Positions 50,807 through 59,361 of a DNA stretch of 64,000 nt are shown piece by piece. The notes under the pieces are model-generated. The model worked only from the letters and a program-made list of their open reading frames with translations, did no database searches and was not told where the DNA came from. This DNA comes from UBA8199 sp964507045 (GTDB lineage: Bacteria; Verrucomicrobiota; Verrucomicrobiia; Limisphaerales; UBA8199). Position numbers and translations under genes: made by a program. The DNA lies in NCBI GenBank assembly GCA_964507045.1, contig CAZDOO010000017.1, forward strand, positions 1 to 64,000. The letters are read 5' to 3'. The stretch's first letter is position 1. Each line of letters opens with the position of its first letter.

Positions 50807-52210
50807 ATGAACGAACAGAAACCCCCGGTGATAACGGAAGCGGTTGGCTTCCTCAAACGTTGCTCGACCCTCTTCAAGATGGCCGGCGTGGCAGTGCTCA
50901 TCTTGCTGCTGCTGATCCCGCTCGGCATGGTACGCTCGGTGTTGCACGAGCGGCTGGGGCGGCGGAACGAGGCGGTGGCCGACATCACTTCAAGCTGGGG
51001 CCGCGATCAAAAGCTCGTGGGCCCGGTCCTCATCGTGCCCTATCGCTACGCGGCCAAGTCGTGGAAGGAACAGCCGGGCGCGGGCGGCAAGATTGAAAAG
51101 GTTGAGGTCGTGGACCTGGTCACGGCCAACGCTTACTTCCTGCCGACCAATCTGGTGGTCTCGGGCGACGTAAAACCGATGCAACTGCGGCGCGGGATTT
51201 ACCAGGCGGTGGTTTACACCGGGAAGCTGGAATTCGCGGGGGAGTTTGCGCGCCCGGACTTTGCCCGCCTGCGGATCAAGGCGGAAGAGGTGTTGTGGGA
51301 GGACGCGCTCGTCGCCTTTGCCATCCCGGACCTTCGCGGGGTGAAGGAGACGTTACATCTCCAGTGGGGCGGGAAATCCCTGCCTTTGTTGCCAGGGAGC
51401 AAGCTGGGAGGATTCCAATCCGGGGTGCAGTCGGGCGTGTTTGCCGCCGTGGGTGACGCTCGTGGCGGCGAGGGGCCCATCGCATTCCAGCTTGCGCTCT
51501 CGCTCAACGGGAGCGGGGGATTGAGCTTCGCGCCGCTGGGCGCCCAGACCACGGTGAAGCTCACGTCGCCCTGGCCGGACCCGAGTTTTTTCGGCACGTT
51601 CCTGCCCGCGGAGCGCAAGGTCACGCGCGACGGTTTCGAAGCCACCTGGCAAGTGTCCTACTACGGGCGCAGCTTCCCGGAGCAGTGGACGAGCCAGACG
51701 CCCGAGCCCTGCCTGACGCCGAGCGGTGTCGAAGCCTCGCTCTTCGGCGTGAACTTTCTGTCGGGCATTGACGCCTACCGCAACACGGAGCGGGCGATCA
51801 AGTACGGCGCGCTGTTCGTCGTTCTGATCTTTGCGGCGTTCTTCCTGTTCGAGCTGCTGGCGGCGCTTAGGATTCATCCGTTCCAATACGCCATCGTGGG
51901 CGTGGCGCTCTGCCTGTTCTATCTCGGGCTGCTCTCGCTTTCCGAGTTCATCCCGTTCGGCCTCGCCTACTTGGCGGCGGCGGGTGTGACGACGCTGCTG
52001 ATCTGTTTTCACAGCGCCAGGATGCTGAAGAGCGGGGGGCGCACTTTCATCGTGGCGGGTTTGCTGGCGGGCATCTACGGTTTTCTTTACGTGGCGCTCC
52101 AGTTGCAGGATTACGCTTTGCTACTCGGCACGGGCGGGCTGTTCGCGGTGCTGGCCGTGGTAATCTGGTGCACGCGCAACATTGACTGGTATGCGCGGGA
52201 CCGGGCGTGA
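50807..52210 (+). CDS. creD: Cell envelope integrity inner membrane protein CreD
   Basis: 467 residues. One N-terminal helix (VAVLILLLLIPLGMVRSVLH), a large periplasmic domain with the conserved opening ERLGRRNEAVADITSSWGRDQKLVGPVLIVPY, and five to six C-terminal helices starting at FLSGIDAYRNTERAIKYGAL. These are diagnostic of CreD, induced by CreBC in Escherichia coli and linked to beta-lactam and envelope stress. No creBC genes are present. HTH_34 regulators are found near creD in other bacteria (recollection, not checked), and one lies 3.3 kb upstream here with matching operators. Confidence 0.93.
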   Translation: MNEQKPPVITEAVGFLKRCSTLFKMAGVAVLILLLLIPLGMVRSVLHERLGRRNEAVADITSSWGRDQKLVGPVLIVPYRYAAKSWKEQPGAGGKIEKVEVVDLVTANAYFLPTNLVVSGDVKPMQLRRGIYQAVVYTGKLEFAGEFARPDFARLRIKAEEVLWEDALVAFAIPDLRGVKETLHLQWGGKSLPLLPGSKLGGFQSGVQSGVFAAVGDARGGEGPIAFQLALSLNGSGGLSFAPLGAQTTVKLTSPWPDPSFFGTFLPAERKVTRDGFEATWQVSYYGRSFPEQWTSQTPEPCLTPSGVEASLFGVNFLSGIDAYRNTERAIKYGALFVVLIFAAFFLFELLAALRIHPFQYAIVGVALCLFYLGLLSLSEFIPFGLAYLAAAGVTTLLICFHSARMLKSGGRTFIVAGLLAGIYGFLYVALQLQDYALLLGTGGLFAVLAVVIWCTRNIDWYARDRA

Positions 52211-52287
52211 GGGGGCTGCGCCCGGCGATGGGGGGGAAACATTGAGCAGGACGAGGCCGTAAAGGGTCCAACGATAGCGGTTTCCTT

Positions 52288-52998
52288 ATGAAGATACTAA
52301 AGCTCGCTTTGAAGCATGAGACAGCCATGCCGGTGCTGGCCCTGGTTTTCGCCTCCGGCGCCAGTGTGGCGCTGGTGGTGGCGCGGATCGCCTGGACCTC
52401 CAATGTCCGCTACTCGTTCCTCATTTGGAACCTGTTCCTGGCCTGGCTGCCAATGGTTTTCGCCCTGCTGGCGTCCGAGAACTACCACCGCGGCTCAGGA
52501 CGGGACTGGCGCTTCGTAGGGCTGGCAGGGGCTTGGCTGCTTTTCTTTCCCAATGCGCCCTACATTTTTACCGATCTGGTGCATCTGACGACCCGGTTCT
52601 ACCCGGCCTTCTGGGTGGACTTGAGCCTGGTCCTGCTCTGCGCGTTGACGGGGTTGGTGCTGGGGTTTGTGTCGCTCTACCTGATGCAATCGGTCGTCGA
52701 GCGCATGCTCGGGCGCGCGGCGAGCTGGGGGTTTATTGCCGCCGTCGCGGCCCTGACGGGCTTCGGCATCTACCTGGGCCGGTTTATGCGCTTTAACAGT
52801 TGGGACGTCCTGTTCAAGCCGCGTCAGCTCTATCGAGGCATTGGCAACTGGGTCGCCGACCCGCTGGCCAACGCCAACTCGCTGGCCTTCCCCGTCCTGT
52901 TTGGCGCGTTCCTGTTCCTCACCTACCTGATGCTCTATGCGCTGACCCATCTGCGGCCAGCGCAGCCGATGCTACGGGCGCTGGAAACGCCAGCTTGA
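52288..52998 (+). CDS. DUF1361 membrane protein
   Basis: 236 residues with about seven membrane helices. Family motifs are clear: YSFLIWNLFLAWLPMVFALL, GAWLLFFPNAPYIFTDLVHL and GRFMRFNSWDVL. DUF1361 proteins are widespread integral membrane proteins without a known function. It lies 77 bases after creD and 31 before the zinc-ribbon gene, same strand. No regulatory signal was seen. Confidence 0.88.
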   Translation: MKILKLALKHETAMPVLALVFASGASVALVVARIAWTSNVRYSFLIWNLFLAWLPMVFALLASENYHRGSGRDWRFVGLAGAWLLFFPNAPYIFTDLVHLTTRFYPAFWVDLSLVLLCALTGLVLGFVSLYLMQSVVERMLGRAASWGFIAAVAALTGFGIYLGRFMRFNSWDVLFKPRQLYRGIGNWVADPLANANSLAFPVLFGAFLFLTYLMLYALTHLRPAQPMLRALETPA

Positions 52999-53029
52999 GC
53001 TTTCCGCAAGGGACGGCTATCTTGCGCCC

Positions 53030-53266
53030 ATGCCGATCTACGAGTTTCATTGCGACAAGTGCGAGCGAGACAGTGAAGTCCTGGTCCGTTCCAGCGATTG
53101 GAAGGGGACCACGTGCCCGCATTGCGGCTCGGCCAGGCTCTCCAAGAAGCTGTCAACGTTTGCGGCGTCCGTGGCGGCCACACCCACTTGCGCGACGCCG
53201 GCGTGCGACGTCAGCACCAGCGGCGCCTGCGGCGGCTGTTGCGGCGGCGGCCCGCACCGCCACTGA
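53030..53266 (+). CDS. FmdB-family zinc-ribbon protein
   Basis: 78 residues. MPIYEFHCDKCERDSEVLV and CPHCGSARLSKKLSTF form the FmdB/CxxC_CxxC_SSSS ribbon with two CxxC pairs (CDKC, CPHC). The tail has four more Cys in CATPACD and ACGGCCGGG, giving an extra potential metal site, and ends GPHRH. Typical family length. These proteins are implicated in regulation of amidase/formamidase genes, but the general function is uncertain. Confidence 0.9.
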   Translation: MPIYEFHCDKCERDSEVLVRSSDWKGTTCPHCGSARLSKKLSTFAASVAATPTCATPACDVSTSGACGGCCGGGPHRH

Positions 53267-53272
53267 GCCGGC

Positions 53273-53950
53273 TTAGCTGGCGACTTCGCGGGCGGTGATC
53301 GCCCGCAAATCCGGGATCGCCCAATCGGGCCGATGCCGGGTTAATTCCTCCAAGCTCGCTCCGCCCGTTGCCACTGCCAGCACTTTCGCGCCGATGGCTC
53401 GGCCACAGCGTATGTCGTGGGGCGTATCTCCGACCACCACCACTTCCTCCCCGCGCAGCTCGGCCCCCAGAATCCGGCTGGCGCGCTGATGCGCCAGGGC
53501 GGCGATTCGGTCCCGATCTTCGTGGTCGTCGCCGAACCCGCCGGTTTGGAACACATCCCAGAGCTGAAAATGGCGCAGTTTGATTTCCGCGCCGAGGCGG
53601 ATATTGCCGGTGAGCAGGCCCAGCAACGGCGCCTGCGGCAGCGCCTGCAATCCGCGCAGGAACTCCCACACGCCCGGGCAGAGGGCCGTCTGGCTCTCGC
53701 GCAGGAGGTGGTCCAGCCAGAAGACGTAACGTGCGAAAAAGCGCCGCAGGTTCTCGGGCGTCGGCTCAATCTGATGAAAGCTAAAGAACTCGCGCACCAG
53801 GCTTGTGTCGGTGCGCCCGGCGAACTTCAACCGCTCAAACCCGTCCGCTGCGTTGAACTCCTCGGCGAATGCCCGGGCAAAGGCCTTCACCCCCGCGCCG
53901 CCCGTGCGGACCAGGGTGCCGTCAATGTCGAACAGGACCAGCCGGATCAT
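53273..53950 (-). CDS. HAD-superfamily hydrolase (phosphoglycolate phosphatase-like)
   Basis: 225 residues from the ATG at 53950; the frame extends upstream without coding character. HAD motif I is LVLFDIDGTLVRTGG (nucleophile Asp and acid Asp), motif II is LLTGN, a Lys is present in EIKLRHFQL, and motif IV is VVVGDTPHDIRCG. An alpha-helical cap lies between motifs I and II, as in Gph-like enzymes. It dephosphorylates small phosphometabolites; the substrate is unknown. It is convergent with the zinc-ribbon gene, 6 bases away. Confidence 0.9.
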   Translation of the reverse strand: MIRLVLFDIDGTLVRTGGAGVKAFARAFAEEFNAADGFERLKFAGRTDTSLVREFFSFHQIEPTPENLRRFFARYVFWLDHLLRESQTALCPGVWEFLRGLQALPQAPLLGLLTGNIRLGAEIKLRHFQLWDVFQTGGFGDDHEDRDRIAALAHQRASRILGAELRGEEVVVVGDTPHDIRCGRAIGAKVLAVATGGASLEELTRHRPDWAIPDLRAITAREVAS

Positions 53951-54254
53951 GCGCCCGGAAAGTAAGCTTCCGCGCCTGCCGAGGCAACGACATCCGCGCC
54001 GCGGTTCGCGATTGACGGCGGCTCTGCTGTTACCCCAGCCGGTGCTCCCAGCCGGTGTGTGGCTGCTGTATGCCGTGTCTGACGCTGGTGTTCCGCTCGT
54101 ACTCCTGCTTGCTTGCAGCAGCGATAGCGCCGCGTTTCCACGCGGCGACCCAGGTATCAGTTCCTTCTGCAATTAAGCACGATCTCGCCCGGTCTGTCCT
54201 TGTCGGCAGGCCTTGCTGCCCTGTAAACTGTTCCGCCGTGAGCAATCCTGATCC
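53951..54254. other. Intergenic stretch between divergent genes
   Basis: 304 bases with no supported gene or RNA. It should contain the promoters of the HAD gene (leftward) and the methyltransferase gene (rightward); no clear elements were recognised. Confidence 0.6.
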
Positions 54255-55241
54255 ATGTCCTCGCTTGTCCAGGTAGCCATTCACCCGAGCCAGTTCCCGG
54301 AAAGCGTGCGGCGGGATTTGCTCGAATCGTTGCGCACCCGCCGGGTTAACCACAAGTTCCATTACGACAGCGTCAAGCAGACCCAGCAATGGCTGGCACT
54401 GCACCAGGCCTTCTCGCCGTCGCGCACGGACCCGGACTGTGCCGCCGCCTACGACCGCAGCTTCACCGCCGCCGTCGCCCGCGTGGACTCCCGGAGGGTA
54501 CACCTGATCGGGCTCGGGTGCGGGGGCGGACAGAAAGACACGCGGCTGCTCAAGCTGCTCCGGGATTCGGGCCGGACCGTGTCTTACACGCCGTCGGATG
54601 TCAGCACCGCGATGGTGCTGGTGGCGCGGCAGGCGGCAATGGCGGCAGTTCCGGGGGAAAGCTGCTTTCCGCTGGTTTGCGACTTGGGCTCGACTGACGA
54701 TCTGCCGGCGGCACTCGACGCGTTGCCAGTTGCCGATGCGGCGTGGCTATTCACCTTCTTTGGCATGATCCCCAACTTTGAGCCGGAGGTTATTTTGCCC
54801 CGGCTGGCGGCGCTGGTGCGCCCCGGAGATTGCCTGCTCCTGAGCGCCAACCTCGCTCCCGGCGCGGATTACGCCGCCGGCGTGCGGCGAATCCTGCCGC
54901 AGTACGACAATGTGCTCGCGCGCGATTGGCTGATGACGTTCCTCCTTGATCTTGGCGTCGAGGCCGGCGATGGAGACCTGCGCTTTATCATCGAGGATGC
55001 TTCGGCTGGCACCGGCCTTAAACGCGTGGCGGCGTATTTTCGCTTCAGCCGCGCGCGGGAAGTTCTTGTGGACGCGCACCGCATGGGCTTTTCCCCGGGC
55101 GAATCCATCCGCCTGTTCTTTTCCTACCGCCATACTCCGGCGCTTGTGCGGGAGCTGCTCGGCCAGCACGGCTTGCGAGTGCTGGATCAGTGGATCACCC
55201 GGTCCGGGGAGGAAGGTGTGTTCCTGGTGAGCCGGGTTTAG
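54255..55241 (+). CDS. EgtD-like SAM-dependent methyltransferase (Methyltransf_33 family)
   Basis: 328 residues. The fold markers of histidine-specific methyltransferases are present: NHKFHYDSVKQTQQWLAL near the N-terminus, the SAM loop LIGLGCGGGQKDTRLLK, YTPSDVSTAMV, LFTFFGMIPNFEPEVILPRL and LLLSANLAPG. EgtD methylates histidine to hercynine in ergothioneine synthesis, but no egtB is adjacent, so another amine or amino acid may be the substrate. It is convergent with a DHPS-like gene 7 bases away. Confidence 0.82.
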   Translation: MSSLVQVAIHPSQFPESVRRDLLESLRTRRVNHKFHYDSVKQTQQWLALHQAFSPSRTDPDCAAAYDRSFTAAVARVDSRRVHLIGLGCGGGQKDTRLLKLLRDSGRTVSYTPSDVSTAMVLVARQAAMAAVPGESCFPLVCDLGSTDDLPAALDALPVADAAWLFTFFGMIPNFEPEVILPRLAALVRPGDCLLLSANLAPGADYAAGVRRILPQYDNVLARDWLMTFLLDLGVEAGDGDLRFIIEDASAGTGLKRVAAYFRFSRAREVLVDAHRMGFSPGESIRLFFSYRHTPALVRELLGQHGLRVLDQWITRSGEEGVFLVSRV

Positions 55242-55248
55242 CGCCCGG

Positions 55249-56142
55249 CTAATAGGCCCGCAGCGTATCCAGCACGGCCTTGATGCGCGGGACTTCGTGC
55301 GTGCGAAACAGGTCGGTCTTGCCCAGCGCGGCGAGCACCGCGAAGAACGGTTCGGCGCAACGCACTTCCTCGCCAAAATACTCGAAGGCATGGGGCAGGG
55401 CGTGGCAGACCGGGAAACCCAGCGCGCGCAGGCGGAAGGTGTTGAGGAACACTTTCATCTGGTGGCGCACTCGCGTGCTGCTGTCCTGCAGGTTGCGGTA
55501 ATAGAATCCCAAACCCGGGTCGAGGAGTATCTTCTCCACGCCGTTGCGCGTGGCAATCTCGATCTGGCGCGCAAAGTAATCCTGCATGAGCGCCACCGGG
55601 TCGGTGCCGAAATCGAAGTTACCCACCTCCCGCACGTTCCGGCCCTGCACGTAGCAGATGATTACTGCGGCGCCGTGCGCCGCCACCATGCGGTAGAGTT
55701 CATCAGTGTGCTCGGTGCCGGTGAGGTTCAGGATGTTCGCGCCGGCTTCCAGGCAGGTGCGGGTTACTGCCGGCTGATAGGTTTCCACCGAGACGAGAAT
55801 CCCCGCCTCCCGCAAAGCGCGCACAACTGGCAGCAGCTTGCTGTTCTGCTCGGCCTCGTCCAGTCGCGCCGCGTGGGCCAGGGTGGATTCCGCCCCCACG
55901 TCCACGATTTCCGCTCCTTGCTCGCGCATCTCGCGGCCCCGGCGCACGGCGCTTTCCACGGTGAGACAGACACTCTCGCGATACCACGAGTCCGGCGAGA
56001 GATTGACCACGCCCATAATCGCGGGCCGCGAGTTGAAGGCAAACTGCTTGCCGCCGATGGCGAACTCCTTGACGCGCGCCTTGGCCGCGGCGCGGTTCTG
56101 CTCGACCAATGCGGCCAGTTCTTCCAATCCCAGCATGAGCAT
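55249..56142 (-). CDS. Divergent dihydropteroate synthase-like (pterin-binding) protein
   Basis: 297 residues. The TIM-barrel start AIMGVVNLSPDSWYRESVCL and GAEIVDVGAESTLAHAARLD mirror the DHPS pattern MGVxNxTPDSF and GAxxIDxGxESTRPG, but the Arg and Gly of the second motif are replaced (STLAHA). Other barrel features are ANILNLTGTEHTDELYRMVA and KILLDPGLGFYYRNLQDSST. The canonical folP gene lies at the right edge of the window, so this is a paralogue, possibly acting on another pterin or methyl-carrying substrate. Confidence 0.8.
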   Translation of the reverse strand: MLMLGLEELAALVEQNRAAAKARVKEFAIGGKQFAFNSRPAIMGVVNLSPDSWYRESVCLTVESAVRRGREMREQGAEIVDVGAESTLAHAARLDEAEQNSKLLPVVRALREAGILVSVETYQPAVTRTCLEAGANILNLTGTEHTDELYRMVAAHGAAVIICYVQGRNVREVGNFDFGTDPVALMQDYFARQIEIATRNGVEKILLDPGLGFYYRNLQDSSTRVRHQMKVFLNTFRLRALGFPVCHALPHAFEYFGEEVRCAEPFFAVLAALGKTDLFRTHEVPRIKAVLDTLRAY

Positions 56143-56238
56143 TAGGGTAGGGGAAAGCGTGGAACAGAAAAGGCAGAAGTTGCATTTCCCGGATGGCGCC
56201 GGGAGGGAATATCATTGCATCCATTCCCGTAAACAAAT

Positions 56239-58074
56239 ATGAGAGCGGCCGTGAAAACGGTCATTACCTGGTTCATGCTCTACGGCCTCGTGCTTTACGC
56301 CGGCGAACAATCCGCCCCGCCGCCTGATCTGGGCGAATACCACACGACCCGGAATGCGATCACAACCAGCATTCGTGTCGCCTCTCCGAGAGTGGAAGGG
56401 CAGACGGGCTACCTGGGTGTGTCGGTCGAACCGGACTCTTCGGGCGGCTTGGTCATTGCTGAGGTCGGTCCCGACTCGCCCGCGGCCAACGCCGGCCTGC
56501 GGAAGGCGGATCGTCTGGTTGCGGCGGACGGCAAGCCGGTGGGCTCGGCGGAAGAGTTGCGGACGATTGTGCAGGCGAAGTTGCCCGGCGACGCCCTTGC
56601 GCTCACGATCGAGCGCACTGGCGCGAAGCGCGACGTCACCGCGCGGCTGGAGGCCACCAGCCGGCCGCTGCAGCTCGGTGAACGCGCGATCCTGGGCCTG
56701 CGCATGGCAGCCGCCTCCGACACTGTGGGCATCGAGGTGGTATCGGTCACCCAAGGCAAGCCGGCCGCGCTGGCGGGCATTCGCCCTGGGGACCGGATTC
56801 TGGAAGTTGATGGCGCTGAGCTGGGCGAAGCCAGGAGCCTGACCGATACACTGTTGGAGAAGCGCCCGGGCGATACCGTGAAACTCACCGTTCGCCGCAA
56901 ATCGAGGGAACGGGAGATGCCGGTGACGCTGGTCGCGGACGACTCGGATTCCGCGCTGGCGCCTGAGGAGCGCCGCGTGCTGACCCCCTGGAAGAAACCC
57001 GTCTTCAGGCTTGCGGTGCTGTGCGTCGAGTTCGCCGATGTGAAACACAATCCGCGGGTGCCGCGCGAGGAATGGGAGAAGGCCTATTTCAGCCGCGATA
57101 CCTACCACCAGACCAATGCCACCGGGCAGGCGGTTTATGGCAGCATGGCCGATTACTACCGTGAAGTTTCCTGTGGCAAGCTGCGCGTCGAGGGGAGGGT
57201 GTTCGATTGGGTGCAGGCCGGCAAGAAGCGCATTGAATACAACCTGCCCACCCGCTCGAAGGCGAAGACGGATTTCTTCAGTGAGATCGTGCGGGCGGTG
57301 GTGGCGCGCGACGGCAAGGAGGCGCTGAAAGACTTTGACGGGCTGGCGTTTGTTTACGCGGGACCGCGGCTGCCGGAGGCGTTGCGCAGCAGTATCCTGT
57401 GGGCGCATCGCTCGCGTGTGACTATTGACGGCAAGTCGTGGTCCTATGTCATCGTGCCCGAAGGGGGCGAGCGCATGAGCAACATCAGCACGATGTGCCA
57501 CGAGTTCGGCCACGTCCTCGGCTTGCCCGACCTTTACGCGCGGCCGGAGAATCCCGGCAGCGAAGGCGCGGGCGTGTGGACGATCATGTCCAACCAGTTC
57601 CGGAACGGACGCCCGCAGCACTGCTGCGCCTGGTGCAAGGAACAAATGGGCTGGCTTATGCCCGTTGTGATTGATCCCGCCGTGAAGCAGAAGCTCATTC
57701 TGGGTCCGGTGGAAGGCAGCGATCACGAATGCTACAAGGTCCTCTTGCGTCCCGACGGCAGCGAGTACCTGCTGCTGGAGAATCGCCGCAAGAAGGACTT
57801 TGATGCCGGCCTGCCGGCTGAGGGGTTGCTCATCTGGCGGGTGGTTGCCAACCGTCCCATCCTGGAGGAGGCCCACGGCGTTGAAGGCCCGGCCGGTCCG
57901 CGTGTCTTCCTCAGCTCCGTGCCGTGGCCCAGCAAGAGCAATCACGCCTTCACTCCGCTCACCACGCCCTCGAGCCGCTCACAATTAGGCGGCGGCCTGC
58001 CGGTGAATCTGACCAACATCCGTGAGTTGGCGGACGGCCGGGTCATCTTCCAGATCGGCTACGAATACGAGTGA
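56239..58074 (+). CDS. Exported PDZ-PDZ-M6 metalloprotease
   Basis: 611 residues with an N-terminal signal (WFMLYGLVLYAG). Two PDZ domains: residues about 55-135 (GYLGVSVEPDSSGGLVIAEV, SPAANAGLRKADRL) and about 145-235 (LGLRMAAASDTVGIEVVSVT, KPAALAGIRPGDRILEVDG). The M6 (immune inhibitor A-like) catalytic domain follows, with zinc motif CHEFGHVLGLPDLY near residue 420 and an upstream GSMADYYREVSCGKL motif typical of M6 substrates loops. The Met-turn candidate is WTIMSNQF. PDZ domains placed before an M6 domain are uncommon. Probably an extracellular or periplasmic protease. Confidence 0.9.
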   Translation: MRAAVKTVITWFMLYGLVLYAGEQSAPPPDLGEYHTTRNAITTSIRVASPRVEGQTGYLGVSVEPDSSGGLVIAEVGPDSPAANAGLRKADRLVAADGKPVGSAEELRTIVQAKLPGDALALTIERTGAKRDVTARLEATSRPLQLGERAILGLRMAAASDTVGIEVVSVTQGKPAALAGIRPGDRILEVDGAELGEARSLTDTLLEKRPGDTVKLTVRRKSREREMPVTLVADDSDSALAPEERRVLTPWKKPVFRLAVLCVEFADVKHNPRVPREEWEKAYFSRDTYHQTNATGQAVYGSMADYYREVSCGKLRVEGRVFDWVQAGKKRIEYNLPTRSKAKTDFFSEIVRAVVARDGKEALKDFDGLAFVYAGPRLPEALRSSILWAHRSRVTIDGKSWSYVIVPEGGERMSNISTMCHEFGHVLGLPDLYARPENPGSEGAGVWTIMSNQFRNGRPQHCCAWCKEQMGWLMPVVIDPAVKQKLILGPVEGSDHECYKVLLRPDGSEYLLLENRRKKDFDAGLPAEGLLIWRVVANRPILEEAHGVEGPAGPRVFLSSVPWPSKSNHAFTPLTTPSSRSQLGGGLPVNLTNIRELADGRVIFQIGYEYE

Positions 58075-58160
58075 TCGCCCGTTTGTTCCCCACAGCCAGG
58101 CGACTTGTTCGCAATGGGGAATAGTGCTGGCGGCGGATGTGAGCCCTGAAGTCAGGAAAG

Positions 58161-58237
58161 TGGCGCGCCCGCCGCGACTCGAACGCGGGACCCTCTGCTT
58201 AGAAGGCAGATGCTCTATCCAACTGAGCTACGGGCGC
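58161..58237 (-). tRNA. tRNA-Arg (anticodon TCT)
   Basis: On the minus strand gcgcccgtagctcagttgg starts the tRNA; the anticodon stem is tctgc/gcaga with loop cttctaa (TCT), T-loop ttcgagt, and acceptor cgggcgc plus G and an encoded CCA. Length 77 nt. Confidence 0.97.
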
Positions 58238-58389
58238 ATTGTGCTGCAACCGCAACACTTGCAGTTCGCATAGTCTCGATCAATTTACCACGGGCAGCCG
58301 CTTGTGTGCCGCGCAATAACTATCGAGTGCCTTATCAAGCGCAAACTATGCTCGTCTGCGCACAAAAGGCAAGCTGATCCGATGCTGGC

Positions 58390-58482
58390 TCAAGGACGGC
58401 GGGCGTAGTGCTTGGGGGAGACGCCCATGAAGGAGAGGAAGGTGGCGTTGAAGTGGCTGAGACTGTCGAACCCGGGAGCGCG
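58390..58482 (-). pseudogene. C-terminal remnant of an AraC-family regulator
   Basis: On the minus strand, directly after the TAG of the endonuclease-like gene and in the same frame, the sequence reads RAPGFDSLSHFNATFLSFMG then VSPKHYARRP and a stop. This is the end of the second helix-turn-helix of AraC-family proteins (GFxSxSxFxxxFxxxxGxSPxxYR). Only 31 codons remain, so it is a gene tail left by deletion or rearrangement. Confidence 0.8.
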
Positions 58483-59349
58483 CTACAATCCAAAATCAGC
58501 CATTACCGGGATGTGGTCGCTCAAGGTCACAGAAAGCGGATCTTCTGGATTCGTTCTGAAGGCACGTTCAAACAGTATGCGACATGCACGCGCGCGGGTT
58601 GCCAGCGGTGCAGATACCCAGACGTAGTCTATTCTGCCCACCGGCTTATCGCTGGTTATAGAGCAATCTGATGTTCCTGCTGTTTTGACCTTGGCGAAGA
58701 TGTCCACCAATCCTGCCTGGACCCAGCGCGGGTATTCCGGGCCAGTCGGCCGGTGATTCAGATCGCCCTGCAGCAGCACGCGATCGCCTTTTTCGAGGCT
58801 CGGCCCGATGACCTTCAGCATCTCGGACACCTCGCGAGCCCGCACCGCGGCATCGGACGGGTGCAAGTGCGCGCTAAAGAACTGGATTTCCCCTCCCGGC
58901 GCGCGGATGACCGCGCGTCCCCAGTGGCGAGTGAACAGGTCCTTGGGCCGCTCCGGCCAGCTTACCAAGGGACAATTCTGCGGACTGACAATCTCGTGCT
59001 TGCTCAGCACAGCGCCATTCCACCCGCCGGAAAAGAAGGCGTATTTCATGCCGAGCTGGTTCGCAATGGATGCGACAACTTCCTTGGGCGGGGCCTCCTG
59101 GAAGCTGACAATGTCGGGTTCATAGAGCGCAAGTTCCAGCGCCATCCGCGTTGGAACCTGCGACTCGGCGGCCTTGAGGAACGGCTTTGCCTCCGGGCTC
59201 ACGCTGTAGCCGTGGCACCTCAGGATGTTATAGGTGATGGTGCGCAAGCGTGGAGCCTGGCCGGCCGCAAGGGCCAGGCCGGCCGGCATGATCATTTGAA
59301 CTGCGCCCGCAGCGACAGCGGTCATGAGAAAGTCACGGCGTGTTTGCAT
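58483..59349 (-). CDS. Tat-exported endonuclease/exonuclease/phosphatase family protein
   Basis: 288 residues. The N-terminal twin-arginine signal QTRRDFLMTAVAAGAVQMIM is followed by the EEP fold: TITYNIL with Asn, DIVSFQEAP with the metal Glu, SAHLHPSD, GDLNHRP, GRIDYVW and LSDHIPVMA with the final catalytic His. Members cleave phosphodiesters or dephosphorylate nucleic acids, inositol phosphates or sphingomyelin; export suggests an extracellular phosphodiesterase. It is 12 bases downstream of the sugar kinase gene and last in that operon. Confidence 0.9.
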   Translation of the reverse strand: MQTRRDFLMTAVAAGAVQMIMPAGLALAAGQAPRLRTITYNILRCHGYSVSPEAKPFLKAAESQVPTRMALELALYEPDIVSFQEAPPKEVVASIANQLGMKYAFFSGGWNGAVLSKHEIVSPQNCPLVSWPERPKDLFTRHWGRAVIRAPGGEIQFFSAHLHPSDAAVRAREVSEMLKVIGPSLEKGDRVLLQGDLNHRPTGPEYPRWVQAGLVDIFAKVKTAGTSDCSITSDKPVGRIDYVWVSAPLATRARACRILFERAFRTNPEDPLSVTLSDHIPVMADFGL

Positions 59350-59361
59350 AGTGCAAATAGT

